DNA of 64,000 bases from Straminergon stramineum (taxonomy: Eukaryota > Streptophyta > Bryopsida > Hypnales > Calliergonaceae). Positions 11,401 through 21,325 of the stretch are shown piece by piece. The first letter of the stretch is position 1, and each line of letters begins with the position of its first letter. Below the pieces are notes generated by a model. It was not told the origin of the DNA, did not search any database, and saw nothing but the letters and a program-made list of their open reading frames with translations. Location of the stretch: assembly GCA_963920665.1 (NCBI GenBank), contig OY987263.1, positions 20,789,968-20,853,967 on the forward strand. Direction: 5' to 3'. The translations under genes and the position numbers were made by a program.

Positions 11401-14288
11401 CAAAATATGATTATGATCATTAAAGATGTTGAAATTACTTTGAATGTATATGCGCTAGCTAAACTAGTTTACTATAGTATTATTACTAGCATACATCGCT
11501 ATGATTAAACATCCAAAAAGGAGCAAGTAATTCAAATTAGAATTGGGTTTTTTAAGTTGGGTTACTTGTGCAATGGAAGCAGTTTGTGCTCTTTGCAGAT
11601 CTGCCTGCCAATGCGTTACTTCCAAAATGTTAGTAATCTAAAGACAATGCAACAACATCTATGTAAGTGAAAATGGATCTATATGGACAAAGGCTTGAAT
11701 TGCTCCTTGAATTTTCATTTCATTTGTAAACACAAAACTTAGGCAATCTCGTAGTTATTTTTTAAGCCACATACAAATTATTTAAGTAAGCTACTAACAT
11801 GTTTTTCATCTTCTTGCTTTGGGAGTTTTAACAAAAATGATTGAGGATTCATTGCCTATCGTGACATGAAATGTTGAAGCTACAATTAGTGGAAATAGAC
11901 CTGGTATCTCTCAGAGAGTTGTTGGATTTCTGTTTATACAGTTATATTTGTCTCAGCCTTCATCTACATCAAATAGATGAACTATGTTGTTAAACTCTAA
12001 AGTAGTCTACTATAAAAGCTATTGTGCTCTAAAAGCAATCATGACACAAAGGTTTATTTTGTTTTCTTCAATTATTCAATAGTATACATTTCAAGAGGTG
12101 GTCGTTTTTAGGGACCACTGGGTTTCAACTTCAAAAAACTCATAACTAAATTCTCAAAAGTCAAAAAATAGGAAATAACTAGAATTAGATGCCAATTCTA
12201 ATTTTCTTCCTTTGAAAATTTATTGAAAACTGTTTCAAGGAGTTTAGATTCCCCCAAAAGGCAATCAGCTCTTAAAATGGTCACTTTGAGAAGAGACTAC
12301 CTTGGAGGATTTATTGGCAATGGATTTCAGTCATCAAATGTGATTCAATATTATAATATTAGATTTAAAAATTTGAGAAAGAATTTTTTTTTTACGCGTG
12401 CTGTAGTGGCCTCTTCTACTTTGGAAACCACAGCTAGAATTTTATCTTCGGTCACTTCTTGTGTTTTTTTATGCCTTCTTGCCACATGCAAGTCCTACAC
12501 AAAAATCATATCTTAATTATCATTAAAGTTTCAATACAACACTACCCAAGTAATTGATTTGGCAACTAATTTGGTTGTAACTTTTGAATGAAACTTACGA
12601 GGTAATACGAAGATTCAAAAGCCTTCTCACAAAATGGGCAATGACGGACCTGTAGCAAATTAAAATTTGAGTGAAGGATTTACAATCAATCAATACTGCA
12701 TTTCATAGCAAGAAAATAATTATATGTAAGATGAATCAAGCTGCTCATTTCATGGCTTAACTTACTTGTGGCTGATTGATTTGGGAAGCTTGGGTTTTGC
12801 CTTGCATTTTAAGCATAACCTCATATGTTTTCAAGGTCTGTAACCTTGCACACATCATTCAATATTTGACTTAAGAATGTTGATACAATTAGAGAATGAA
12901 AAAAAAAATTACCCCAATACCATCAGTTGGAATATCTCTTTAGTAGTGTGATACATCAGTCATTAAGCATTGAGTTGCTAGTCTCCTATACAAATATCCC
13001 CCTATAATATATTACAGAATAGCACTGCTTATAGTTCTTGGCAATGTAAAATTCATCTTCCACATTATGGCACAATTTCTCCCCGGCTACCTAGTGCTTA
13101 ACATAGTGGGGGTCCTCCCCCCTCAAGCCTCTTGCAATGTGAGAGCCCCGACTTCACTATATTACAAAACATTCTGACAAAGATATTATAAACACCTTCT
13201 TTGCTTGTTTTAATTCATGGCGAGTTTGTGACAAGGTATTCCTTTGCCACAAGAATCGTGAACGGATTTTTTCATTCTTATGTTGAATTGTTGTTCCAAC
13301 TTGAAGTAGTTCAGCCTTGTGGTTTGCCAACAATTCTTGGACATGAAGTAGATATTCCACCTGCATAGCTACAACTTTGAGGTTGATCTTTATTTTAGAC
13401 ATTATCAAACATGATTATTCAAGGCCAAAAGAATCCCCAAAAGATTACTTTATTGTCCCTAGTTGGAAAAGAAGTATGTTGACTATAATTACATATGAAT
13501 AACAATACCCATTGTCATGAAATTGAAACCCATTCTACCATTAATTGCGCAAGGCGAAAAAGCTTCACAAAGTTTGCTTCTGTGAAATTATGTGTGTCCT
13601 CTCCTTGAATGTCACCAAATGCAATGGTGTCCAACACTGTCTCCAATGTGTTGATGTCTAATCAATACAACAAGAAGGAAGTTAGTGCCAAATTGACTTG
13701 TTTAAGTAACAAACCTAAAAGTCTATAACAAATTTAAAAAACGACATTGGTGAGAAAGATTGGTTGACATATGAAGCCAAAATGCATAATGAACATCTTA
13801 TCAATAAGTTTTGTAATTGTACCAACTTCACGGATTACACAATCAATATCAATGGCATGCACTGCTCGCCAATCAATTCTTGCAAGTCGCTTTTGGAATA
13901 CAAAGGGAGCCACTTTGGCTCTAGAGGGCAACGGATTTTCAAGTGCCAATGTTTCATTGTTGATTGTCTTATGTGGAGTTTTTTGCTCCTCCAAATCCTT
14001 GATGAATTGTTCCTCGTCATGTTCAAATGTATCCGTTGAGTATCCAGTTGATGAAGCCATACACAAGAGTGGATTGTCTATTTTTGAAACCACTACTTCA
14101 TGTGATGAACTTTCCACATTGTCGCTACTAAGTGGATTGAGAATTTTCTTGCGTGGTGTGTGGCGTGGAGTACGTCGCCTCCATGTCATAGTGGGTGCTA
14201 CTCCTGTAGCCTTTCGAATTCGTGATTTGCGTTCCAACCAAATGCTTTGATGTTGGAAATTCTCTCCACTTGACCCTCCCTTCGCCAT
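1..14288 (-). CDS. DZIP1: DZIP1-like ciliary zinc-finger/coiled-coil protein, 3' end off the window, in-frame stop in exon 7
   Basis: Multi-exon gene read right to left from an ATG at 14288. Residues ~129-215 match the Dzip-like N-terminal domain: a VAPFVFQ...RIDWRAV...REVD block, then LETVLDTIAFGDI and ANFVKLFRLAQLM, then VEYLLHVQELL. A single C2H2 finger follows (C278, C281, H294, H299; spacing C-X2-C-X12-H-X4-H), then long coiled coils and an acidic, Ser-rich tail. This order is that of DZIP1/Iguana, which acts at basal bodies and the ciliary transition zone. At least 24 exons join in phase with GT-AG introns, which strongly supports the model. Oddity: exon 7 contains TAA at 11934-11936 in the only phase-compatible frame, so the copy may be inactive, polymorphic or rescued by skipping the 63-nt exon. 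Exons 14, 15 and 27-28 are less certain, and the stop codon lies beyond base 1. Family assignment is strong; functional status is open. Confidence 0.85.
2741..2923 (+). repeat. Dispersed repeat copy 1 (inverted partner at 10507-10697)
   Basis: About 185 bp, nearly matching the reverse complement of 10507-10697, including GGAAATCATCCCTTTTGG, GACATCATCTACTTTTAAAA, ATTCATTGGAGGTCAAA, CAAGATCTCTCCTTTTTGCA and GAACAATTGCAC. It lies in the DZIP1 intron between exons 24 and 25. The partner copy keeps a 60-codon open frame, so the source may be a coding fragment of a transposable element, which I cannot name. Confidence 0.8.
5213..5758 (-). CDS. Unrecognised 181-codon ORF inside a DZIP1 intron
   Basis: Longest ORF in the large intron between exons 19 and 20 (4601-6118), on the same strand as the host gene. 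I do not recognise the protein. It is Leu/Ser/Lys-rich, with no clear signal peptide and no Cys/His cluster. The ATG lies within the left arm of a 31-nt inverted repeat (5726-5756). It may be a fragment of a mobile-element polyprotein or chance; in AT-rich sequence an open run of 546 nt is somewhat unusual. Not spliced into DZIP1 by any phase-compatible site I could find. Confidence 0.25.
   Translation of the reverse strand: MVPLIPLFSVVSSKLWHESHSCLKHSKIIPLLFSLHKKEEATSPMSSTNHIVQKLVYNLGEVKKTQVILASLELLQGTYILLFHSLLPCKSRLGYKRFQPTPIVHSYLKKGIEIPQNQLERPKVQLRTPLYIDVFNPNPNLEAISFQVSKNLKLFSKEDIIKSQVDHTCELRSIFHLKIPL
5726..5922. repeat. 31-nt inverted repeat with 135-nt loop
   Basis: The left arm 5726-5756 and right arm 5892-5922 are reverse complements with about 2 mismatches in 31, centred on AGGGGTATTAAGGGGACC. 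It could be the terminal repeats of a small foldback element or an inverted duplication at an insertion boundary. It lies in the DZIP1 intron 4601-6118 and overlaps the start of the 5213-5758 ORF. Confidence 0.75.
8741..11963 (-). other. DZIP1-like gene, exons 7-16 (coiled-coil region)
   Basis: Exons: 11901-11963 (with the in-frame TAA), 11566-11637, 10993-11097, 10816-10884, 10400-10462, 10197-10241, 9668-9721, 9011-9028 (tentative, six codons), 8872-8913 (tentative, weak donor GTGGCA) and 8741-8791. Every length is a multiple of three, so each exon is symmetric. The encoded segments are Glu/Gln/Leu-rich heptad-like helices such as EIQQLSERYQ and LQEDLKQSNNQLHEVQ. An unbroken series of phase-0 exons means any one could be skipped without a frameshift, including the stop-bearing exon 7. 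Confidence 0.75.
10507..10697 (-). repeat. Dispersed repeat copy 2 (inverted partner at 2741-2923)
   Basis: Minus-strand copy of the ~185-bp repeat, in the DZIP1 intron between exons 10 and 11. Its minus-strand frame (10493-10675) reads as 60 residues including GGQITLQDLSFLHKISKMNN. Because both copies lie in one transcription unit in opposite orientation, the unspliced RNA could pair over about 7.8 kb. Confidence 0.8.
12396..14288 (-). other. DZIP1-like gene, exons 1-6 (Dzip N domain and zinc finger)
   Basis: Exons inferred from splice motifs and phase: 13823-14288, 13539-13657, 13196-13360, 12766-12837, 12599-12649, 12396-12494. Codon phases across the joins are 1, 0, 0, 0, 0 and 0, with no stop. 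Exon 1 ends REV-G and exon 2 opens AC-ATC, rebuilding an Asp at the junction. The finger is split: both Cys lie in exon 5 and both His in exon 6. Exon 1 residues ~30-60 are basic and Arg/Lys-rich, which could be a localisation signal. Exon 6 ends at GCACGC before GTAAAA. Confidence 0.85.
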
Positions 14289-15584
14289 CTTTGTGCACTA
14301 CGGCTTGGGTCTTATAGTTCAAGTCTTCTCTATCATGATAGCAATGAACTAACCCTCTAGAGCGATTTTTAAGATTGAGCTCAAACTTTCCACCTCATTC
14401 CTCCCTTGCCATTGCTCTTCTTGACATTGTACTTCACATCTCCATTACTTTATCCTAACCTTGAATGAATAAAGAATGCTCTAATTTGCAAAAAATCTTA
14501 AATTCTCTCTTTCTTAACTTCATCAATTTTGTAGGCTTCAATCATTTATAAATTTCCAAATAGAAAATAGGTAGATATCCTCCACTACTATACAACATAC
14601 AACACTCTTGGACTTCCCATCACTTCAACCTAAACCTCCTATAAGGTGCTCTACCTTTCAAAAATTCTCACTCAAATGCATCCAAATTGTAGACTTTAGT
14701 TATGTACCCAAAGTATGGAAATCCTCTAGAGCCATCCAATAAGATCCTTCACTTTACCCTAAACCTCTAATAAAGAATGATCCACATTGCAAATTCTTTC
14801 ATTCTTTCTCAAGTACATCTACTTCAAACTTCCAAATAAAAAATAAATATCCTCTACAAGCTCCAAAATGAGCTTGATCAAGCACTAATGCTACCTAAGC
14901 AAGAGGATTTTGGAGATGAAATTCAACAAATTGAGTAAAAGGAAAGGAAGAAGACAAACCCTAAAGAGTTGAGCTCACCAATTCTTGGCATGAAATTACA
15001 TACAAGATATATACAAACCGATAATTGAAGAGTCTACCAAAAACATAACTCAATTAACCTCTCATTCAAAGTATGAATATTCAAGAAGTATTGTTGTTTG
15101 TAGGACATGATGCAACCATAGAAGAGGACCGATGGATGCATGCAACTTGAAATGAAGTATTAAGGACTACTTTGTAGATATGTCCTAGACTAGTTGATTG
15201 GAATTATAGAGTGAGATGGAGCAATGAGAGCAATAGGTTAGTTGTTGGAGGAATTAATGGAATGAAATACAAAGGTGGGTTAGTTGAAACTCTTGGACAA
15301 TGGTGCAAGCATTGCCTTCATAGAGACATATCTCTTGACCGCTGATGTACAAGCAAGCCAGAACAATGTTGTACTAGAGCAAAAACATCTTAAATGAATT
15401 GTTTGTTTTAGCTTGATGTACATAGACAATTCAAATTCCATCAAGAGTTTCACTCTTTTAATAGTCAAATGGAGATCATAAATTTTCACCCAAAAAATAA
15501 CTTTTTGAAAAGTTATTGTAATTTCTATGAATTTTCAATCCCAAAATTTGAAGAACCCATAACCATGAAAAGAATGATGGACTC
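14289..15584. other. DZIP1 5' flank with degenerate ~160-bp tandem copies
   Basis: No supported gene. Between about 14440 and 14870 three diverged copies recur with the order TACCCTAAACCTC...AATAAAGAATG...CTCCAAATAGAAAATA...ATATCCTC (near 14445, 14620 and 14748). The 14300-14400 part is the likely promoter/5' leader of the minus-strand DZIP1-like gene. A minus-strand ORF at 15280-15489 has no recognisable product. Confidence 0.45.
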
Positions 15585-16570
15585 ATGACCACTTATTCAA
15601 ATATCCTATTAGTGTCAGTGTCTCTAATACATTTCACAAGCCACTCATTCAAATGTCATTGTCCCAACAATAAGAAAAACACTTATTCAAATGTCAATGT
15701 CCCTACAAAACGTCACCAGGCTTATTCAAATGTCATTGTCCCAACAATAAAAAAACACTTATTTAAATGTCAGTGTCCCTACAAAAAGTGACTAGGCTTA
15801 TTCAAATGTCAATATCCCTACAAAAAGTGACTTGGCTTATTCAAATATCACTACACCAACAATAAAAAAAAACACTTATTCAAATGTTAGTGTCCCTATT
15901 AAAAGTGACCACTTATTCAAATGACATTGTTTCCACATAAAGAGAATCACTTATTCAAATGTCAATGTTTCTATGGTATAATGTGAGTGTCTCGACGTAA
16001 AGAAAATCACTTATTCAAATGTCAATGTTTCTATGGTATAACGTAAGTGTCTCTACCTAAAGATAATCACTTATTCAAATGTTAGTGTCCCTATTAAAAG
16101 TGACCACTTATTCAAATGACATTGTTTCCACATAAAGAGAATCACTTATTCAAATGTCAATGTTTCTATGGTATAATGTGAGTGTCTCGACGTAAAGAAA
16201 ATCACTTATTCAAATGTCAATGTTTCTATGGTATAACGTAAGTGTCTCTACCTAAAGATAATCACTTATTCAAATGTTAGTGTCCCTGTATAAAGTGAAT
16301 CGCTTATTCAAATGTTGATGTCTCTATGGTGCAATGTCAATGTCCTTATGGAAAATCAACCATTTATTCAAATGTTAGTGTCCTTGCTTAAAGTGAATCA
16401 CTTATTCAAATGTTGATGTCTCTATGGTGCAATGTCAATGTCCCTACGTAAAGGTAACCACTTATTCAAATGTCAATGTCCCTATGGTTTAGTATTAGTG
16501 TCCCTACAATCTAACATCAATATTCCTACAAGAAAAAACCACTTATTAGAATGTCAAAGTCAATGTCCCT
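15585..16570. repeat. Minisatellite built on CACTTATTCAAATGTCA, with a 195-bp higher-order unit
   Basis: About 1 kb of imperfect repeats of a motif CACTTATTCAAATGTCAATGT(C/T)(C/T)CTA with spacers such as AAAAAGTGAC or ATGGTATAA. Two 195-bp blocks, 15873-16067 and 16068-16262, read as identical throughout, and a third begins at 16263 but diverges after about 27 nt. This shows recent unequal exchange or slippage. Unit spacing varies (about 27-65 bp), so it is not a CRISPR array. It lies about 1.3 kb upstream of the DZIP1-like start. Confidence 0.95.
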
Positions 16571-18440
16571 AGTACCTAGAAGAGTTAGTCTTTCATAGTT
16601 GTATTTCAAAAGGGTTGCACACCATAATATTAATTATTGCAACAAAAGGCACCTTTTAAAAAAAGAAAGGTCACATATTAACTACATTTGGTCAAAAGGT
16701 CAAAAGTTCACTTCAATAAAAGAAAAAGACACAACCTATTAAAATTTTATTAGAAGAGACTATATAAAGAAGAACAAGAAATCAAAATCATGCATGTAGT
16801 ACAAGTCTTTAGTGTGAAGAAACATTGTCACAATTGCAAAAGCTCTTTGTCAATAGTGATTTCTCCATAATTTTTACCATTTTTGTGAAATGACCAATTT
16901 TCTTCCAAATGAATCTCCAAAAATACATAACTCCACAAGCTTTAAAATGTTTTCAAAACACATCTCAAGAACATTTTTCAATTTTAGTTTCTTGAAAAAC
17001 AAGTAGAAATTGCATCTAAATTCTAAACCAATTATTTTCACATGTTTCAAACTCTTATTGATTATTTGAATTTTTTTGAAGTTGGAATGGAGATGCTCTA
17101 AAAGCGTCCCTAGACTAAACAAGGCCTCAAGTTCAAACAACTAACCTTGTTACTTAGGGTTGTGTCGTCAATCTGAAAGAGTGCCATAGTGGATTCTGTG
17201 TAACTCTATGTATCTGAAATACTGTAATCTCCTTATTAGACCCCTTATAGACTTGTTATCCACAGCTGACAACAAAAAACATTCAAGAAAATAAAGTCCA
17301 TTTGAAATTTTCACAAACCACTGAACTATCGCCTCGTCTTTCTTGACCAACTTCTCACGTTTGCAAGCAAAATGACTGCCGGAAAGGCAACCATAACCCA
17401 GACTAGCCATTAATAGAAGTTCCTCACTTCGATACTAGACTGACGGTTAAATTTGTAAAATGCCAAAACAAGAACGAAAATACTACGTGCATAATCCTCT
17501 GTTGGACAAAATGATACACTAAGTAGTCGCTTGAATTCCTGAAAAACTAAAGCATTCATATTCACGGAAGAAACGAGTGGGCACTCCTGGATAGATATGT
17601 GTCCTCTTTGATCCTAAAGCAGGATGACCTGCACAGTCCAAAGAAGAAGCCCCGTTAATCCACAAAAGCCTCTGGGTTCGAGGAGGTAAGCATCCTCTAC
17701 GAGTTAACAAATAAAAGGGCTCGGGAGCCACAAGTTGAACAAGCAACCCTCATTCGGTTTCATTTAAGTGCTGTATCAGAGCTTCCAGCATGACGACCAA
17801 TATATATGGCAATGAAAACCCTCCAGTTTAAGTCAATTCTTTAGAGAGTTTGCAAATTCAAACAACAGAAAATGCTCAAGAACGTAGCGGGAAAAAACGA
17901 CTGCCAAAATCGTCCGCGACCATGACCGACATTAAGTAGAACACTTGAAAACAGAAATGGGACAGGAGAAGTGTAGAGGACCCAGAGATCTAGAGCATCG
18001 AAGGCAACGTCGTCCTATAGGCAACGCATAGACGACCCTAATGTATTTAGAGAAACCAAATGTCGATGAGATCGACCCCTAGAGGAGCCCGTTATTGTAA
18101 ATGTAAATGTAAATGTTTCATTAGCAATATAGCCTGCACAGCCATTCTGGCCTTGCCCCAAACCCCACTACAATGTAGGATTGTGATTCATGATTCAAAG
18201 AGCACCCTAATCAAAGCCAGGATTGGGTCTTCATCTGTGGGGTCTACGACAGGGGAGAAGCAACCGTATAATATGCTGGTTTCCTCCTCCAGGTTCTCTA
18301 CAGAACAAACTATCCCCAAAATTGAAGTTCATACCAAGTTACGAGAACGGAACGTGATTCACTGCCAATGACTAAGATTGAGGAGAAAACCACCGGCACA
18401 AACAAGGCAAGTAAAAAATTAAGGAAAGACGACACTCACC
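16571..18440. other. Unassigned stretch; possible spliced 3' leader of MO25 or small unrecognised gene
   Basis: AT-rich to about 17150, then clearly GC-richer to 18747. A minus-strand frame at 17168-17410 opens MASLGYGCLSGSHFACKREK and could be a first exon, but I found no partner exons. On the minus strand TTG|GTGAGTGTC near 18438 and CTCAATCTTAG near 18373 would make a ~70-nt intron in the MO25 3' UTR. Further splice-like sites occur near 17640 and 17540. No protein family is recognised here. Confidence 0.3.
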
Positions 18441-18747
18441 AAGAAAAAAAAAGATGTCTTCCTACATGTCTGCGTCCATGTGTGCACGTCTGTACTCCAG
18501 GTGTTCTAGCTTCCTGATTGCCTCACTCCAAAACTGCTTGAACATCGGTAACATCATTTTGTACAGCATCCGAAACCCAAATCAGCTCCTCAACAGTGTC
18601 AGGGCATCTGCTTCATCTCATCTTCATCACAGTTGGTGCAAACATCAAGCCCAAAGTGGTGAGATACACAAGGGTGGCATCGAAGTTCGAAACAATCATC
18701 TCTATGCCAAAATTAGGGCTAACTCAACTGAACCCTAATGCCAAGCA

Positions 18748-19782
18748 TTAACGGCTCCGAGGCGTCGTCAAAGACGTTAATCCCTCAATCTCCTTCACCA
18801 GAAGCTCTTTCTCCTCTTCAAACTGCTCGTCTTCTTTGTCAATGTGGAAATTGTCGAGAAACTTCAGCAGCTTGTCCCGGTTCTTGGTGAGGATGTTGAT
18901 TATCTGCGGAGGCTTCTGCGGGTTCGCCACGAACACTTTAAACACATGAAAGGCCGATGCCTGAATGTTCTTACTCGGATCGGTTATCAACGTCATCATC
19001 ACTCGCAAGTTGCGCACATCGGAGATATATAGCATCATGATGGCGGAGTTCGATCGTTCCAGCAAGATATCGCTGAGGAGTTTAAGGGATTGCCTTCGCG
19101 TGACATAATTCGACGATCGGAGCAGCTTATCAAAATTCGTGAAGAACGAGGCGTAGCGGGATGTCAAATACGCCACCACCACCGCATTGTGCTTCGTGAG
19201 CAGCTCCTTGAAGGTGGCGAACGCATCCGACGCGACGTCGAAGTTGGACGTCTCCACGAACTTGAAAAACATCTCGAAGCTCACAGATTCCAGCATGTAC
19301 TTCGCCAGAACGGAGTACCGGGCGCATTCCCGCAGCATGCAACCGCAATTCAAAGCGACTTCCCTATTCTCGTAGCAGAGAACGAGGTAGTCCAGAAGCT
19401 CCGTGTGGCTTTCCAGATACTCGAGGCCACATTGTGTGCCGTTCACTTTCTGTCGCAGCACGGCGCCCCAGATGTGCACGCAATCCTTGCGCGCTTCCCA
19501 ATCCAGAGTCGGAATCTTCTGCACGATAAGCTCCAGGACATCAATTTTGCAGGCTTCTTGGACCACCTCCGCGACCACTTCCCCATTTGGCTCCGTATCG
19601 CTGTCGCCGAGAAGAAGATCCTTCATTGCCTTAATATTCTTGTCCACCTCCTCCAGCGACTTCTCAAGAAGCCGAGTGTCCCCCATAGTCTTCGTGTCCA
19701 GCGCCGACAGCGAGTCTTTCACCTGCCGCACGAGCTCGGCGGGGGTCTTCGGCTTCAATTGCTTGAAGAAAGAGAACGACAT
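18748..19782 (-). CDS. MO25: MO25/CAB39-like scaffold protein, single exon
   Basis: Uninterrupted 344-codon frame covering a full-length MO25 (calcium-binding protein 39) family protein, the usual length of about 340 aa. It begins MSFSFFKQLKPKTPAELVRQ and carries the family blocks CGLEYLESHTELLDYLV, ALNCGCMLRECARY, FATFKELLTKHNAVVVAYL, FDKLLRSSNYVTRRQSLKLL, NIQASAFHVFKVFVANPQKP and LLKFLDNFH. MO25 is an armadillo-like helical scaffold that binds STRAD/GCK-type kinases and activates them; plant members are tied to SIK1/MOB-type growth control. The ATG is the first in frame and matches the family start. Codon use is GC-richer than in the neighbouring DZIP1 exons. The absence of any intron is notable beside intron-rich neighbours and could mean a retrocopy or an ancestral intronless form. 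Confidence 0.95.
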   Translation of the reverse strand: MSFSFFKQLKPKTPAELVRQVKDSLSALDTKTMGDTRLLEKSLEEVDKNIKAMKDLLLGDSDTEPNGEVVAEVVQEACKIDVLELIVQKIPTLDWEARKDCVHIWGAVLRQKVNGTQCGLEYLESHTELLDYLVLCYENREVALNCGCMLRECARYSVLAKYMLESVSFEMFFKFVETSNFDVASDAFATFKELLTKHNAVVVAYLTSRYASFFTNFDKLLRSSNYVTRRQSLKLLSDILLERSNSAIMMLYISDVRNLRVMMTLITDPSKNIQASAFHVFKVFVANPQKPPQIINILTKNRDKLLKFLDNFHIDKEDEQFEEEKELLVKEIEGLTSLTTPRSR

Positions 19783-20520
19783 TGCAGCAGAGAGCTCGAA
19801 AAACTCCTTCGACTTCTAATGTCGCAATTCAAACAACATGTCCCTCTTTCCCTCTCATCACAAACAATACTGACCGAGGCTAATCAAACAAATTACTCCC
19901 AAAACCTAAACATTCGAATCCAAACCTCACATACAGACCTAGAAAACAGAGCTACACAACCATAAGAAACCAACAAGCTCTCATATCCAAACCCTACAAC
20001 ACTTGCAAAACCTCCTACCAAACGAAATTCAGAAAACCTAACAAACACACACCCAAAATTGAAAACTCGAAATCAACACACTGATCAAATTAAACTGCCC
20101 GCCGACTTTGCAGTAATGATCCACCCAAACAGAAACTGAAAGACAATCTCTGTCACAAGTCTTCGATGCAAAAAGAAGGTCTGAGACGAAGCATCAGGGT
20201 GTGAGGAATCCGATGCAGGGGTTCCCGATTAACAAAAAACAACGATGGAAGTGCAACAAGACAAACACGTAATCGATGAGACCATGGAACACATTTGGTG
20301 ACGATAGAGAGATCTCCGGAGAAGGGAGACGGGAAGGGGAAAGGGATGAAAATCATCGACATATCTCATTCATCTTCAAAATGTCGTCGAGAGGGATGTG
20401 TATCGTCACTGGAAGATATGTGCACACTTCCCTCGTTTTCGTTTGACTCAGACTTCGAGAAATTATGGTGCCTGGAAAATCGTCCCAACTTTTTCAAATT
20501 TCAATGCTACTAGAGTAATG
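19783..20520. promoter_or_regulatory. 5' flank of MO25
   Basis: Sequence upstream of the minus-strand MO25 start. It is CT-rich on the plus strand just before the ATG (TCCCTCTTTCCCTCTCATC) and of intermediate GC to about 20510, where composition drops sharply to AT-rich repeat sequence. No defined promoter element can be called. Short ORFs on either strand have no recognisable product. Confidence 0.35.
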
Positions 20521-20524
20521 AAGC

Positions 20525-20655
20525 TATTTATATTCAAGGGCATGGATGAAATTTGAAAACTATAGATGAAAATCCATTTATTCACACAAAATAGTGTACA
20601 TTCATCTCGAAAAGAACAATATCATTCTAAGATTTTGAAGTAATTTAGTAGTCAT
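20525..20655 (+). repeat. Dispersed repeat (partner at 44066-44200)
   Basis: A diverged direct match to 44066-44200, sharing GGATGAAA(C/T)TTGAAA, CATAGATG/CTATAGATG, TTCA(C/T)(C/A)CAAAA, GTACATT and ATTTGA/ATTTTGA in the same order. Both copies sit at an edge between genic and AT-rich sequence. Element type unknown. Confidence 0.55.
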
Positions 20656-21325
20656 TGCGTGTTAGGATTGAGACTTTGGAGCAAAAATTTGAACTTTGAT
20701 TATTACAAGTGTAATGTACATTCATCTTATCGAGTGAGAGAGTCAAGAAAGGAATTTTGATGCCCTTTTATTGTATGAAAATTTTAATTATTACTTTAAA
20801 ATGGATTTCTATTCTAATCATAGAATCTTAGACCTCTGAAATGGGGCATGTTCAAAATTATAACATTGTGCAAAGTGAGGGGGTCAAGTAGTTTTTATCT
20901 TTTTAATTGTCGTACCAACCTTAATGTAGGAACCTAAAATGAAAGCTCTTTAGATATCTCATTCAATAGATCTTGATGATATTGTTGCAAGGCTCTAAAC
21001 AAGTTTTTGAATACTCTTGTTATATATAAAAATTGTAGTATTTCTCAATTGTACATAGTGAGGTAAGCTATCTTACTACGGCTATTGAATAATTATAGCC
21101 ACTATAATATTGACCCCATTGTAGCCATTCAAAAAGTCTAAATATATGTTTATTATATAAATGAATTAATTTAGTAAAGTAATATTCAACTTTAAAAGTC
21201 CCTTTAAGAAATGAAATTGGGCATCTCAGGATTAAAAAGTTTTTGTTAAAGTAACTCAAAGGTAATACCTTGTATGTGTGCATCCACACAGAATAATATA
21301 CCTATAATTATCAAAGATGCATTGA

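Noticed and set aside
13100..13150. GGGGGTCCTCCCCC palindrome as a regulatory site
   Set aside because: Short and isolated inside a DZIP1 intron, with no supporting context.
13764..14250. Plus-strand ORFs of 91 and 159 codons
   Set aside because: Both are antisense shadows of DZIP1 exon 1.
15585..16570. CRISPR-like array of regular short repeats
   Set aside because: Units are imperfect, spacers are themselves repeated, spacing varies and the context is eukaryotic; it is a minisatellite.
19090..19965. 291-codon plus-strand ORF
   Set aside because: It is antisense to the clear MO25 gene; an open shadow frame produced by that gene's codon use.
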